A stretch of DNA of 64,000 nucleotides. Source: Hymenobacter sp. UV11 (GTDB lineage Bacteria > Bacteroidota > Bacteroidia > Cytophagales > Hymenobacteraceae). The notes under the pieces are model-generated. The model ran no database searches. It was not told the DNA's origin and saw only the letters and a list, made by a program, of their open reading frames with translations. Position numbers and translations under genes: made by a program. The stretch is taken from positions 124,001 to 188,000 of the forward strand of contig NZ_SRII01000001.1 of the NCBI RefSeq assembly GCF_004684095.1, read 5' to 3'. Of this stretch, positions 34,038 to 42,773 are shown piece after piece. Numbering within the stretch: the first letter of the stretch is position 1; each line of letters starts with the position of its first letter.

Positions 34038-36797
34038 CTACTTTACAATGGCCAGCTGACGGGTCATGGTTTCCTCGCCGTTGCGCACTTGCAGGTGATA
34101 GAGGCCGGGGGCCAAGCCGCTCAGGTTAAGCGGATTGGTGAAGTTGTCGCGTGCCGTGCCCGTGTACACCACTTGGCCCAGCAGATTGGTTACCTGCACG
34201 CCCAGCACGCCCTTGGCGTTTGCGCCGTGAATTTCGAGGTCAAATAAACCCGTGGTCGAAGGGTTGGGAAATACCGTCACGGCTTGGAGCAGCGCCGCCG
34301 AGGTAGTGGCCGTCACGGTGGCGGCCGTGATGGTCAGGTCGTCGATATACAAGTTGCCCTGGCCCGCCGCGCTGATGACGTGGAATCCCACGTACTGGGT
34401 ACCGCCGCCGGTTAGCACCGCTACGGCGGGGGTAGCGGCCCCGTCGGCCAGCACGTAGCCCGTATTGGTAATGTTGTTGTTGGTATAGAGCGTAGTAGTC
34501 TGGCCGGCCGGAGTGGCCGAGGCGCCCGCCTTCACTTCCAGCTTTTCGGTGTAGCTGGAGGCGCTGCCCGCGATGCCCTCGCCCCGGTAGCGGAAGGCCA
34601 CCTGGTAGCGCATAGTGGCCAAGGTAACCAATGCTGGCGTGAAAAACCAGTCGTTGGCCGCCTGGCTGTTGGCCAGGGCGCTGGTGTAGCGCAGAGCGTT
34701 GGGGCTGGAGCTGGAGGTAGCCTTCGTGATGGCCCAAGTAGCGCCATCCGTGTTTGCATCAAGAATGGTAATGCCGCAGGGCAGCGCCTGGCCGGCCGGT
34801 ACCGTATCAAAATTCTGGCTGTAGGGAAAGGCCGTGATGGGCGCCGTGGCATCGCAGGCCGTGATGAAAGTGGCCACCGCCGTAAACAGGCTGTTGCCCC
34901 CGCCGGTGCAGTTGCTGCGCACATATACGTTGTAGGTAGTGGCCGGGCTGAGGCCCGTCAGTGTCACGGGCGAGGTAGTGGCCGTGACGGTAGTGCCGCT
35001 CGCGCTGGGGTTGAAGCCCGCCGGGCCATACACTACCTGGTAGCCACTGTTGCCGGCCGCCGCCGTAAAGCTGACGGTAGCCGTGGTCGTAGTGATGCCG
35101 GTGGCCGCCACGGCCGTGGGCGGGTCGCAGGCCGGGGCCGCCCCCAGCTGCACCTCAATGGCGTAGCGGTAAGGGATGTCGTAGTCGCTCAAATCGTACC
35201 AGGGGGCGCCCCCGGCAAGAGAAAGGTAGAAGGTTTTGGTGCGCGGCGGCTCTTCTATCTGCAACAGCAGGCCCGCCCCGCCGGTGCTGGTTTCCTGCAT
35301 GCCCACGTAGAAGGAGCCCGCCGGTAGCTGCAAGCCGCCCAAGCTTACCGAAACTCCCCCCTGCGTAGCGGGCCGCGTCTGGTTGGGCGAGGTATAGAGC
35401 ACGTTGCCCGGCGTGCCGTTGGTGCCGCTGGCATCGTACACGAGTATTTTATACGTAATGGGTTGCGTCACATTGCTGGCCAGGCCCGCCAGCGATACTA
35501 CGGCGTTGGTGAGGGTAGTAGGCTTCGGCAAGGTGAACTTGACGGCCTGCACGCCGCCCGCCGCCGCGCTGTCCACGTCGGAGTAGTAAAACTGGTTGTT
35601 GCTTGGGTCGATGTACGACAGCCGATTGGTCGTCACCAGCTGGCCGTAGGTGGCCGTGTTGTTGGCCGCGTTGCCGTCGCCGGCTACGGTGGCCGTGGCG
35701 GTGAGGCTGTTTGTGCCCGTGTTCAGCGTGGCGGGGTAGGCCGCAAAGGTCACCGTGGTCGAAGCGCCCGGCGCCAGCGAGGCCACGGTCTGGTTGTCGG
35801 TAAAGGTATTGACGCCGGTTACGCGCAGGGCCACCGCCACGCCGGTGAGCGCCTGGTAGCCGGTATTGGTCACTACCGCCTGCACCGCGTGGGGTAGGGC
35901 CGTGGGGGTAGCAAGCTCGCCCAGCGTATAAATGGCTGTGAGGGCCACGTCGGTGGGCAGCGCCGGCACGAAGCGGTAGGTGCGCCCGGCATCGGGCAAC
36001 ACGCCTTTAGTAATGTCGTGCGCGTTGGTGGTGTAGTTGGTATTCTGAAAAGTAGTGGCGTTCCAGGCAGAAGCATAATTTTTCAGGCCCAGCAGCAGCT
36101 GCCCATTAGCCAGCCCCGAACCTTTCAGGCCCACGTTCGCAAAGCGGATGCCCGCCGCCCCGCTACCGGCCGTGGCCTTGCCATACACAAACTCAATGGT
36201 GTTAGTCGTTTCATACAGCTTCAGCTGAAAGCTGAAATTGGCGTACTGCGTGGGGTTAGCAATATCCTTCCCTACCCCTGCCTTGTCGGCCACGTTGCGC
36301 CACTGAATGGTACATACCCGGTTTGGCGCCGTGCCGCTGGTCAATAGGCGGTAGTCAACGGCTCCGGTGCCCGGCACCAAATCGAGGTTGAAAGGCATCA
36401 GCAGGTTCACATTGGCCGCATTGGTGCTGGCCAGCGGGTCTACCCCAACCTGGCCCGAGTTGTCATAGTACATCGCCGCCGACGAGGGCGGCGCGCTGCC
36501 CAGGCGAATCAGGCCATTGGTGTTGAAGACAAACTGCGTGAAGCTGCTGCCATTAAACGAGAACGTGAAGCCAATATTCTGCGCCGCCGAGTTGGCATCG
36601 TCCGTATTGGCCGTGGCAATGGCCGTGCCCGCAGTGCCCAGGTCGGTGTAGATGCCCGCTGCGGTGGTGGCCGAGGGCGTCGTGTAGTTCAAGACCTGTG
36701 CCCGCGCCACCGCAGTGCCGCCCAGCAGCAGCGCCACCAAGCCCAGCCGTCGCAGCCGCTGGCTCCAGGCGCGCGCCCGAGAGTAAGTGTTGTTCAT
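34038..36797 (-). CDS. Large secreted adhesin-like protein with T9SS sorting domain
   Basis: This is a surface or secreted protein of about 919 residues. I use the ATG at 36797 (MNNTYSRARAWSQRLRR, then LGLVALLLGGTAVARAQ as signal peptide). Domains in order: an N-terminal beta region (about 30-270); a CARDB-like segment (VALTAIYTLGELATP, ALTGVAVALRV, about 290-390); a region with PGNVLYTSPNQ; a fibronectin type III repeat (PPTAVAATGITTTTATVSF, YNVYVRSNC, about 560-650); a MAM/cleaved-adhesin-like domain (FPYSQNFDTVPAG, WFFTPALVTL, about 655-830). The C-terminal T9SS type A domain ends in LYHLQVRNGEETMTRQLAIVK. Adhesion or gliding roles are likely. Confidence 0.88.
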   Translation of the reverse strand: MNNTYSRARAWSQRLRRLGLVALLLGGTAVARAQVLNYTTPSATTAAGIYTDLGTAGTAIATANTDDANSAAQNIGFTFSFNGSSFTQFVFNTNGLIRLGSAPPSSAAMYYDNSGQVGVDPLASTNAANVNLLMPFNLDLVPGTGAVDYRLLTSGTAPNRVCTIQWRNVADKAGVGKDIANPTQYANFSFQLKLYETTNTIEFVYGKATAGSGAAGIRFANVGLKGSGLANGQLLLGLKNYASAWNATTFQNTNYTTNAHDITKGVLPDAGRTYRFVPALPTDVALTAIYTLGELATPTALPHAVQAVVTNTGYQALTGVAVALRVTGVNTFTDNQTVASLAPGASTTVTFAAYPATLNTGTNSLTATATVAGDGNAANNTATYGQLVTTNRLSYIDPSNNQFYYSDVDSAAAGGVQAVKFTLPKPTTLTNAVVSLAGLASNVTQPITYKILVYDASGTNGTPGNVLYTSPNQTRPATQGGVSVSLGGLQLPAGSFYVGMQETSTGGAGLLLQIEEPPRTKTFYLSLAGGAPWYDLSDYDIPYRYAIEVQLGAAPACDPPTAVAATGITTTTATVSFTAAAGNSGYQVVYGPAGFNPSASGTTVTATTSPVTLTGLSPATTYNVYVRSNCTGGGNSLFTAVATFITACDATAPITAFPYSQNFDTVPAGQALPCGITILDANTDGATWAITKATSSSSPNALRYTSALANSQAANDWFFTPALVTLATMRYQVAFRYRGEGIAGSASSYTEKLEVKAGASATPAGQTTTLYTNNNITNTGYVLADGAATPAVAVLTGGGTQYVGFHVISAAGQGNLYIDDLTITAATVTATTSAALLQAVTVFPNPSTTGLFDLEIHGANAKGVLGVQVTNLLGQVVYTGTARDNFTNPLNLSGLAPGLYHLQVRNGEETMTRQLAIVK

Positions 36798-37016
36798 TAT
36801 CGAAAAAGAGAAAAGATGAAACAAATAGGCTGAAAATAGGAAAAGCGAATATTACCCGTGCGCAGTGGCTTTTCTATGAAAAAAACTGATTGGTCTTGGT
36901 TCTGTCTACAATATGCCACCTTTTCGGCATATCCAGCTCAACTTCCTGCCTACTAAGGCCCGGTGCGGACCAAAAAGGCGCCAGTGGCGGCGCTGGGCCC
37001 TACTTTACAGTGTTTT

Positions 37017-37835
37017 ATGAAAGAAAGTAGCAACTCAACGGTACGCATCGGCTTGTTTGGGGCTGGGCGGGTAGCCGCCGCGCTGGCTCCGGCGCTGTCG
37101 GCGGCGGGCTGCCCGGTGGTGTTTGTAGCCAGCCGGGCCGCCGGCCCGGCCCAGGCGCTGGCTGCCACGCTGCCCGGCTGCTCGGCCCTACCCCTCGCCG
37201 AGGCCTTGGCCGACCCGCCACCCGCCGATATTTACCTGCTGGCCGTGCCCGATGCGGCGGTGCCGGCCCTGGCCGCCGCCGGTGCCTGGCCAGCCGGGGC
37301 CGTGGTGGCGCACGTGGCCGGGGCGCTGCCGCTGGCCAGCCTGGGCCTGCCGGGGGGGGTAGGGGGCGGGGTGCTGTATCCCCTCCAGACCTTCAGCCCC
37401 GGCCGCGCCATCGACTGGGCCGCGGTGCCGCTGTTTGTGGAGGCCACCACCCCGGCTGCGGAGGCCCGGCTACTGGCGCTGGCCCACTGCCTCAGCCAGC
37501 GCGTGGCCTTGCTCGACTCGGCCCAGCGGCTGCGGCTGCACCTGGGGGCCGTGTGGGCCAGCAACTTCACCAATCACCTGCTGGGCGTGGCCCAGGCCGT
37601 GCTGGCCGAAGCCGGCCTGCCCTTCGAGCTGCTGCACCCGCTGGTGCACGAAACCGTGGCCAAAGCCCTGGCCGCCCAGCCCTCGGCATTTGGGGTGCAA
37701 ACGGGGCCGGCCGTGCGCCACGATGCGCCCACGCTGGCGGCCCACGCGGCGGCCCTGGCGGCGCACCCGGCCTGGCAGGCCCTCTACGCCGGGCTCACGG
37801 CCAGCATTCAGGCAGCGGCGGCGGCGGGTGAGTAA
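37017..37835 (+). CDS. Rossmann-like and DUF2520 domain protein
   Basis: This is a 272-residue cytoplasmic protein beginning at ATG 37017. The frame is open 18 codons further upstream, but the Rossmann fold starts only at TVRIGLFGAGRVAAALAPAL. The GxGxxA nucleotide motif, the VVFVASRA strand and DIYLLAVPDAAVPALA match the DUF2520 family. This family resembles 2-hydroxyacid/6-phosphogluconate dehydrogenases in its N-half and has an all-helical C-half (FTNHLLGVAQAVLAEAGL). The substrate is unknown. The iterated 11-mer at 37352 lies in a Gly-rich stretch (PGGVGGG). The ferredoxin gene starts 58 bases later. Confidence 0.85.
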   Translation: MKESSNSTVRIGLFGAGRVAAALAPALSAAGCPVVFVASRAAGPAQALAATLPGCSALPLAEALADPPPADIYLLAVPDAAVPALAAAGAWPAGAVVAHVAGALPLASLGLPGGVGGGVLYPLQTFSPGRAIDWAAVPLFVEATTPAAEARLLALAHCLSQRVALLDSAQRLRLHLGAVWASNFTNHLLGVAQAVLAEAGLPFELLHPLVHETVAKALAAQPSAFGVQTGPAVRHDAPTLAAHAAALAAHPAWQALYAGLTASIQAAAAAGE

Positions 37836-37852
37836 TGCCGCGGCGTGGGCCT

Positions 37853-37860
37853 TAACTTTG
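37853..37860 (+). promoter_or_regulatory. -7 promoter element (TAACTTTG) of the ferredoxin gene
   Basis: TAACTTTG matches TAnnTTTG and ends 33 bases before the TTG start of the ferredoxin. Confidence 0.5.
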
Positions 37861-37893
37861 TACTTTGCATCAAGCCCACCGGGCATTTCTATT

Positions 37894-38226
37894 TTGACTC
37901 CCTCCACTATAATTTTTCAGTTTCAGGACGGCCAGCCCGACCAAACGCACGTGGCCGCCAGTGGTGAGTCGGTGCTTGACGTAGCGCTCAACAACGGCAT
38001 TCAGCTGCAGCACAACTGCGGTGGTGTGTGCGGGTGCAGCACTTGCCACATATACATTGACCAGGGAGGCGACGAGCTACCCGACATTTCCGAAAAGGAA
38101 GAGGACTTCATTGACCGGGCTATTAACCCGCGCATCAGCTCGCGCCTGGCCTGCCAGTGCGTGCTGCCCAACGAGGCGCTGAAGGTAGTAGTCACCTTGC
38201 CGCCCCAGAACTTCCTAGGCCACTAG
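37894..38226 (+). CDS. 2Fe-2S ferredoxin, adrenodoxin type
   Basis: This is a 110-residue electron carrier. The only sensible start is TTG at 37894 (MTPSTIIFQFQDG); there is no ATG in frame before the fold begins. The cluster ligands follow the C-x5-C-x2-C...C pattern: Cys42, Cys48, Cys51 and Cys87 in RLACQC. Two additional cysteines (46 and 89) lie beside them. The vertebrate-type loop DELPDISEKEEDFID is present. Such ferredoxins supply electrons to Fe-S assembly or P450-type enzymes. The IscX gene follows, after an AT-rich inverted repeat. Confidence 0.9.
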   Translation: MTPSTIIFQFQDGQPDQTHVAASGESVLDVALNNGIQLQHNCGGVCGCSTCHIYIDQGGDELPDISEKEEDFIDRAINPRISSRLACQCVLPNEALKVVVTLPPQNFLGH

Positions 38227-38229
38227 AGG

Positions 38230-38331
38230 AAGTTATGAGTGAAAAGCTAGGAGTTAGGAGTCGGCAAAGTTGCCACATTCATCTTCATAGCTACCAACTC
38301 ATAACTCATAACTTTTAACTCCTAACTCACT
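38230..38331. repeat. AT-rich inverted repeat, TAACTCATAACT-word family
   Basis: The left part (AGTTATGAGTGAAAAGCTAG, GAGTTAGGAGT) pairs roughly with the right part (ACTCATAACTCATAACTTTT, AACTCCTAACTCAC). The same words make up the element at 52959-53053 and a fragment at 24850-24866. It ends just before the iscX start codon. Confidence 0.7.
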
Positions 38332-38334
38332 ACC

Positions 38335-38571
38335 ATGACTCACTACGAGCCGCCCATTCAGTGGGCCGACCACGAAGACGTAGCCATCGCGCTGTACGAA
38401 AAATTTGGCGATGATTTCGCGGAAGCTAAAATTTACCGCATTCGCTTCACCGAATTGATTGAATGGGTGCTGGAGCTGCCTAACTTTGAGGGCACTCGCG
38501 AGCAAGCCAACGAAGGTCACCTCGAGCAGATTCAAGCCAAGTGGGTATACGAGTGGCGCGACCACCAGTAG
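38335..38571 (+). CDS. iscX: Fe-S assembly protein IscX
   Basis: This is a 78-residue acidic protein of the IscX/YfhJ family. It modulates cysteine desulfurase IscS and may deliver iron. The family features are WADHEDVAIALYEKFGDDF near the N-terminus, RFTELIEWVLELPNF in the middle, and the end HLEQIQAKWVYEWRD. Length is a little above the 66 residues of E. coli IscX. It follows the 2Fe-2S ferredoxin, as in classic isc operons, but no iscS, iscU or hscBA genes are seen in this window. Confidence 0.92.
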   Translation: MTHYEPPIQWADHEDVAIALYEKFGDDFAEAKIYRIRFTELIEWVLELPNFEGTREQANEGHLEQIQAKWVYEWRDHQ

Positions 38572-38678
38572 CCAACCCCGCTTGTCCAGTTTACGTACAA
38601 CCAACTCACTGGCATTAAAGGCACCAGTTCTTTTTGCCACGTGAGTGGCAGCCTCTTTTTTTTTCTTTGCCAACCACC

Positions 38679-38873
38679 ATGAAAACTGGGACAGTAAAAT
38701 TTTTCAATGAAGCCAAAGGTTTTGGTTTCATCACTGACGACAATACGAAAGAGGATTTCTTCGTACACATCACGGGCCTCAACGGCGGCCAGATTCAGCA
38801 GAACGACCGCGTAGAGTTCGAAACGCAGGAAGGCCGCAAGGGCGTAAATGCCGTGAACGTAAGGCGCGTATGA
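38679..38873 (+). CDS. Cold-shock protein (CspA family)
   Basis: This is a 64-residue single OB-fold RNA/DNA-binding protein. The RNP1 motif is KGFGFIT and RNP2 is DFFVHIT, in the usual order after MKTGTVKFFNEA. It ends EGRKGVNAVNVRRV, as Bacteroidota Csp proteins do. I use the ATG at 38679; the frame is open upstream but codes nothing family-like. A T/TTTG-rich stretch (TTTCTTTG) just before it resembles the -7 consensus. A hairpin terminator follows. It may act as an RNA chaperone in cold or stationary phase. Confidence 0.95.
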   Translation: MKTGTVKFFNEAKGFGFITDDNTKEDFFVHITGLNGGQIQQNDRVEFETQEGRKGVNAVNVRRV

Positions 38874-38908
38874 GCCAACTGAGCAGCTAAACACTGCTTT
38901 TGTTCAAG

Positions 38909-38938
38909 AGCCCCCTTCGGTTGCCGGTGGGGGCTTTT
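38909..38938 (+). terminator. Hairpin terminator after the cold-shock gene
   Basis: Stem AGCCCCC (38909-38915) with GGGGGCT (38929-38935), an inner TCGG/CCGG pairing, and a T-tail. It lies 35 bases after the csp stop. Confidence 0.75.
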
Positions 38939-38994
38939 CGTTGGGGGGTAGGGCGGGCGGGCGGGCCGTATCTTCGGCTTTTCGTGCTCCCACT

Positions 38995-39951
38995 ATGCCT
39001 GTTGCCCCTATGCCTGTGCCTACTACCGGGCCGCCTGCCGGCGACGCCGATGAGCTGCTGCCCGCCGGCGCTGGCCAGGCCAGCCGGCTGGCGCGGGCTT
39101 TGCCGGGGCTGGTGCGCTGGCCCAATCTGGCCATTATGCTACTGAGCCTGGTGCTGGTGCGGGTGCTGCTGATGCCGGGGCAGCCGCTGAGCACGGTGCT
39201 GCTGGCCCCGCGGTTTGGGCTGCTGGTGCTGGCGGCGCTGCTGGTAGCAGCGGCCGGCTACATTATCAACGACTATTACGACGTCAAGATTGACGCCATC
39301 AACCGGCCCGCCCGGCTGGTGGTGGGGCGGCTGCTGCGCCGCCGCCACGCCATGCTGGCCCACGTGGTGCTGAGTGGGGTAGGGGTGGTGCTGGCCACAG
39401 CCCTGTCGTGGCGCCTGGGGGCCGTTACGGTGGGTGCGGCCCTGCTGCTGTGGGGCTACTCGGCGCGCTTCAAGCGCCTGCCGCTGGTGGGCAACGTCAG
39501 CATTGCTACCCTCACGGGTGCCCTCATTCTGCTGCCCGCCCTGCTGCCGCTTGCTACCCCCGAGGGCCGGCTCAAGGCCGTGTGGCTCTACGCCTTAGCG
39601 GCTTTCCTGCTCACGGCGGTGCGCGAAATAGTGAAGGACCTGGAGGACATGCGCGGCGATGCCCAGCACGGCTGCTACACCCTGCCGCTGGTGTGGGGGG
39701 TAGTGCGCAGCAAGTGGGTGGCCGGGTTCTTTCTGCTGTGCCTGGGCGTGCTGGTGCTGGGCGTGGCCGGGCAATTGCTGGCCTGGGGCCGCTGGCCGCT
39801 GGCCGCCTGGCTGCTGGGGCTGGTGTTACTGCCAATGGGCTGGCTGGCTGGCCTGCTGCTGCGCGCCGACCGCCGCCGCCACTTTCGCCAGCTCAGCGCG
39901 TGGTGCAAGGGCATTATGCTGGCTGGGGTACTGAGCATGCTGCTGGTGTAG
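38995..39951 (+). CDS. UbiA-family prenyltransferase
   Basis: This is a 318-residue integral membrane enzyme starting at ATG 38995; a more upstream frame start would translate promoter-like DNA. About eight membrane helices are present. Both Asp-rich motifs are there: NDYYDVKIDAINRP (N/D-xxD-xxxD) and the second DLEDMRGD in REIVKDLEDMRGDA. These bind prenyl diphosphate through magnesium. Bacteroidota relatives are often labelled geranylgeranylglycerol-phosphate geranylgeranyltransferase, but quinone or other acceptors are equally possible. No quinone pathway gene is next to it. A TATCTTCG stretch at about 38969-38976 resembles a promoter. Confidence 0.88.
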   Translation: MPVAPMPVPTTGPPAGDADELLPAGAGQASRLARALPGLVRWPNLAIMLLSLVLVRVLLMPGQPLSTVLLAPRFGLLVLAALLVAAAGYIINDYYDVKIDAINRPARLVVGRLLRRRHAMLAHVVLSGVGVVLATALSWRLGAVTVGAALLLWGYSARFKRLPLVGNVSIATLTGALILLPALLPLATPEGRLKAVWLYALAAFLLTAVREIVKDLEDMRGDAQHGCYTLPLVWGVVRSKWVAGFFLLCLGVLVLGVAGQLLAWGRWPLAAWLLGLVLLPMGWLAGLLLRADRRRHFRQLSAWCKGIMLAGVLSMLLV

Positions 39952-40180
39952 CGCCCCTCGCCGTCCGCTGGGGGCTGGGGCTTTAGGCTACGCAAAATAC
40001 TATTGGCATGACTTATCGGCCCGCGAAAAAGCGGGGGTAGTGCTTGACGATGTTTGGTTTATCGGCACGCATTCCGCACCTTTACGTTATAATAAAAGGA
40101 TTATACCAATTACTTAGGTAAAAGTCATAGACTCCCTTTGATAGTGTTCCTCGCTACAAGTTAATTTTTGGTTGCTATAT

Positions 40181-42646
40181 ATGCCTGGTTTTGTCCCGGT
40201 GCAGTTGAATAGAAGGGTTAGCTGGCTGTTATTGTTGAGCATGTGGTTGCTGGGCGCGCCGCTTGCCAGCCTGGCCCAGCGCGCGCCCGTGAGCGGCCGC
40301 GTGGCGGACGCGGCCGGCACAGTCCTGGAGCTGGCCACCGTAACGCTGCACCACGCTACCGACTCAGTAGTGGTTAAAACAGAGTTTAGCGACGCGGCAG
40401 GCAGCTTTCGGCTGGAGGCACTGGCCGGGCAGCGCTACCTCGTGTCGGTGGCGCAGGTGGGCTATAAGCGGTACTGGAGCCCGGCTTTTGTGCTGCCGGT
40501 GGCCGGGCTGGCGCTGGGCACAGTGCCGCTGGTGACCAACCAGGCTACTACGCTCAAAAATGTAACCGTGACCGGCCGCAAGCCACTGTTTGAGCACCAG
40601 GTAGACCGCACGGTGGTGAACGTGGCCGACAGCCCGCTCTCGGCCGGGGCCACTACCTTCGACGTGCTGGGCCGCGCACCGGGTATCTCCACCGATGGGT
40701 CTGGCAGCCTGGGCCTACGGGGCCGCCAGGGCCTGCTAGTAGTTATTGATGGCAAGCGGGTGCCGCTGACCGGGACGGAGCTGGCCGACTACCTGCGCGC
40801 ACTGCCCGCCGAGCAGGTGGAGCGTATGGAGCTGATTACCAACCCCCCCGCCAGCTATGATGCCCAGGGCGGGGCTGGCGTCATCGCTATTTTCCTTAAG
40901 AAAGACCAGCGTCTCGGCACCAACGGCAGCGTTAATGCCAGCTATGGCCGCGGCGAATACGGCAAGTTTCTGGGTGGCCTGGCGCTGAATTATCGCCGCA
41001 AAAACCTCAATATCTACGGCAACTACGCCTACATCGACCGCTGGAATTTTTTGCGGATTGACTTTGACCGGCAGTATGGAGCCATGGGGCAACAGCCCGC
41101 CAGCAGCAGCCAGGTGGCCAACGAGCGCATTACCCAGCTGCGCTCGCACAGTGGCAAAACGGGCTTCGACCTCACCCTCAGCAAGCGCACGCTCCTGGGC
41201 GTGTCGGTGAGTGCGCTGGCCAGCCAGACTACCTCTGCTACCAACGCAGATATTCAATTCCTTGACGCCAGCCGCCAGCCTGCCAGCCACTACACTTCCC
41301 TGGCCGACCAAGACATCAAGCGGCCCAACGGCAGCGCCAACCTGAACCTGCGCCACACCTTTGCTGACTCGGCCGGGGCCAGCTCGCTGACCTTCGACGC
41401 CGACTACGCCCGCTACAACACCACCCGCCTGCTGCAGCTGTACGTCTATGCCGATACTCCTGTCGCACCCGTTATGCTGCTAAGCGGCGACCAGCGCAGC
41501 AATCTCGATATCGGGGCGTTGAAAGCTGATTACAGCCAGCCGCTACCCCACCGCACGCGGCTCGATGCCGGGGTGAAGGTAACGCGCATCGTGTCGGACA
41601 ACAATGTGGTATTCGTAAACACGGAAAACGGCGTGAGTACCGTTAACCCCGACATTTCCAGCCAGTTCCAGTACCACGAAAACGTGAGTGCCGCCTACGC
41701 TACGCTGTCGGGGGCGCGGGCCGGCACCACACTGCAAGCTGGCCTGCGCGCTGAGCAAACCAACACCTTGGCCGAAACGCTGGGGGGTAGCAGCCGTGAG
41801 CGACATTATATTCAGTTGTTTCCCAGTGTATTGGTGCAGCGCCCGCTGGGGCCGCAGCACGCGCTGGCCCTGGCCGTGGCGCGCCGCATCGACCGGCCCA
41901 GCTATGGGCAGCTCAACCCCTTGCGCGCCTACCTCGATGCGACGTCGTACATCGCCGGCAACCCCAATCTGGTAGCCAGCACCAGCTACAATTTTGAGTT
42001 GACGCACACGTACAAGCAAAAATTCAGCACGGCGCTGGCGTATTCGCGCACCGACCAGCCTATCGAGCATGCCGTGTTGCTTTCGCCCGATGGCAACCGG
42101 GTAGTGGTAAACCAGGATGTAAACCTAACCACCCGCCATTTCTACACCCTCACCCTCACCGCCCCAGTGCAAATAGCCAAGTGGTGGACGCTGTACGCCA
42201 ATGGGTTATTTTATTACAACCGCTACGTGGGCAGCCTGGAAAATACCTTCCTCGACCGGGGCCAGTTTGCCGGCAGCCTCACGCTCAACAATACCTTTAT
42301 CCTACCCTACGGCTGGTCGGCCGACGTAAATGGCGGGTATGATTCGCGGCAGGTGGGCGGCTTTCAGCTGTTGCGGGCGCAGGGGCAGGTAGCGGCGGGC
42401 ATCCAGAAAAGCCTTTGGAACAAGCAAGGCACCCTACGTCTGAACGTGAGCGATATATTTTATACCACACCCCAGCGCGTCACGTCCAACTACATCAATT
42501 TTAGTGAGTACTTCCTGGCGCGCACCGACTCGCGGGTGGGCACCATCGCTTTCACCTACCGCTTTGGCAATACCAAGGTGGCCGCTGCCCGCAAGCGCGC
42601 TGCCGGGGCCGATGAGGAGCTGCGCCGCGCCGCCGCCGGCCAGTAG
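40181..42646 (+). CDS. TonB-dependent receptor-like outer-membrane protein (OMP_b-brl_3)
   Basis: This is an outer-membrane receptor of about 821 residues. I use ATG 40181; a TTG three codons earlier is possible. A signal peptide (LLLLSMWLLGAPLASLAQ) is followed by a CarboxypepD_reg-like domain (VSGRVADAAGTVLELATVTL). A TonB plug follows (GATTFDVLGRAPGISTDGSG, LRGRQGLLVVIDGKRVPL, VERMELITNPPASYDAQGGA). A C-terminal barrel (about 270-800) is of the OMP_b-brl_3 type (ISSQFQYHENVSAAYATLSG, LNPLRAYLDATSYIAGNP, IAFTYRFGNTK). Ligand unknown; no SusD partner or regulator is adjacent. The next outer-membrane gene follows on the same strand. Confidence 0.9.
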   Translation: MPGFVPVQLNRRVSWLLLLSMWLLGAPLASLAQRAPVSGRVADAAGTVLELATVTLHHATDSVVVKTEFSDAAGSFRLEALAGQRYLVSVAQVGYKRYWSPAFVLPVAGLALGTVPLVTNQATTLKNVTVTGRKPLFEHQVDRTVVNVADSPLSAGATTFDVLGRAPGISTDGSGSLGLRGRQGLLVVIDGKRVPLTGTELADYLRALPAEQVERMELITNPPASYDAQGGAGVIAIFLKKDQRLGTNGSVNASYGRGEYGKFLGGLALNYRRKNLNIYGNYAYIDRWNFLRIDFDRQYGAMGQQPASSSQVANERITQLRSHSGKTGFDLTLSKRTLLGVSVSALASQTTSATNADIQFLDASRQPASHYTSLADQDIKRPNGSANLNLRHTFADSAGASSLTFDADYARYNTTRLLQLYVYADTPVAPVMLLSGDQRSNLDIGALKADYSQPLPHRTRLDAGVKVTRIVSDNNVVFVNTENGVSTVNPDISSQFQYHENVSAAYATLSGARAGTTLQAGLRAEQTNTLAETLGGSSRERHYIQLFPSVLVQRPLGPQHALALAVARRIDRPSYGQLNPLRAYLDATSYIAGNPNLVASTSYNFELTHTYKQKFSTALAYSRTDQPIEHAVLLSPDGNRVVVNQDVNLTTRHFYTLTLTAPVQIAKWWTLYANGLFYYNRYVGSLENTFLDRGQFAGSLTLNNTFILPYGWSADVNGGYDSRQVGGFQLLRAQGQVAAGIQKSLWNKQGTLRLNVSDIFYTTPQRVTSNYINFSEYFLARTDSRVGTIAFTYRFGNTKVAAARKRAAGADEELRRAAAGQ

Positions 42647-42773
42647 ATGAATGCTGCGTGTAGCGAGTATCTTACTGTTAGATAGTAGCTTGCGGATAAT
42701 GGGGCGCTGCTCAGTCAACCGCCTACCCCTGTTTTCCGTTGAGGGGCCCATACGCCTCCACTTTATTGTTTTT

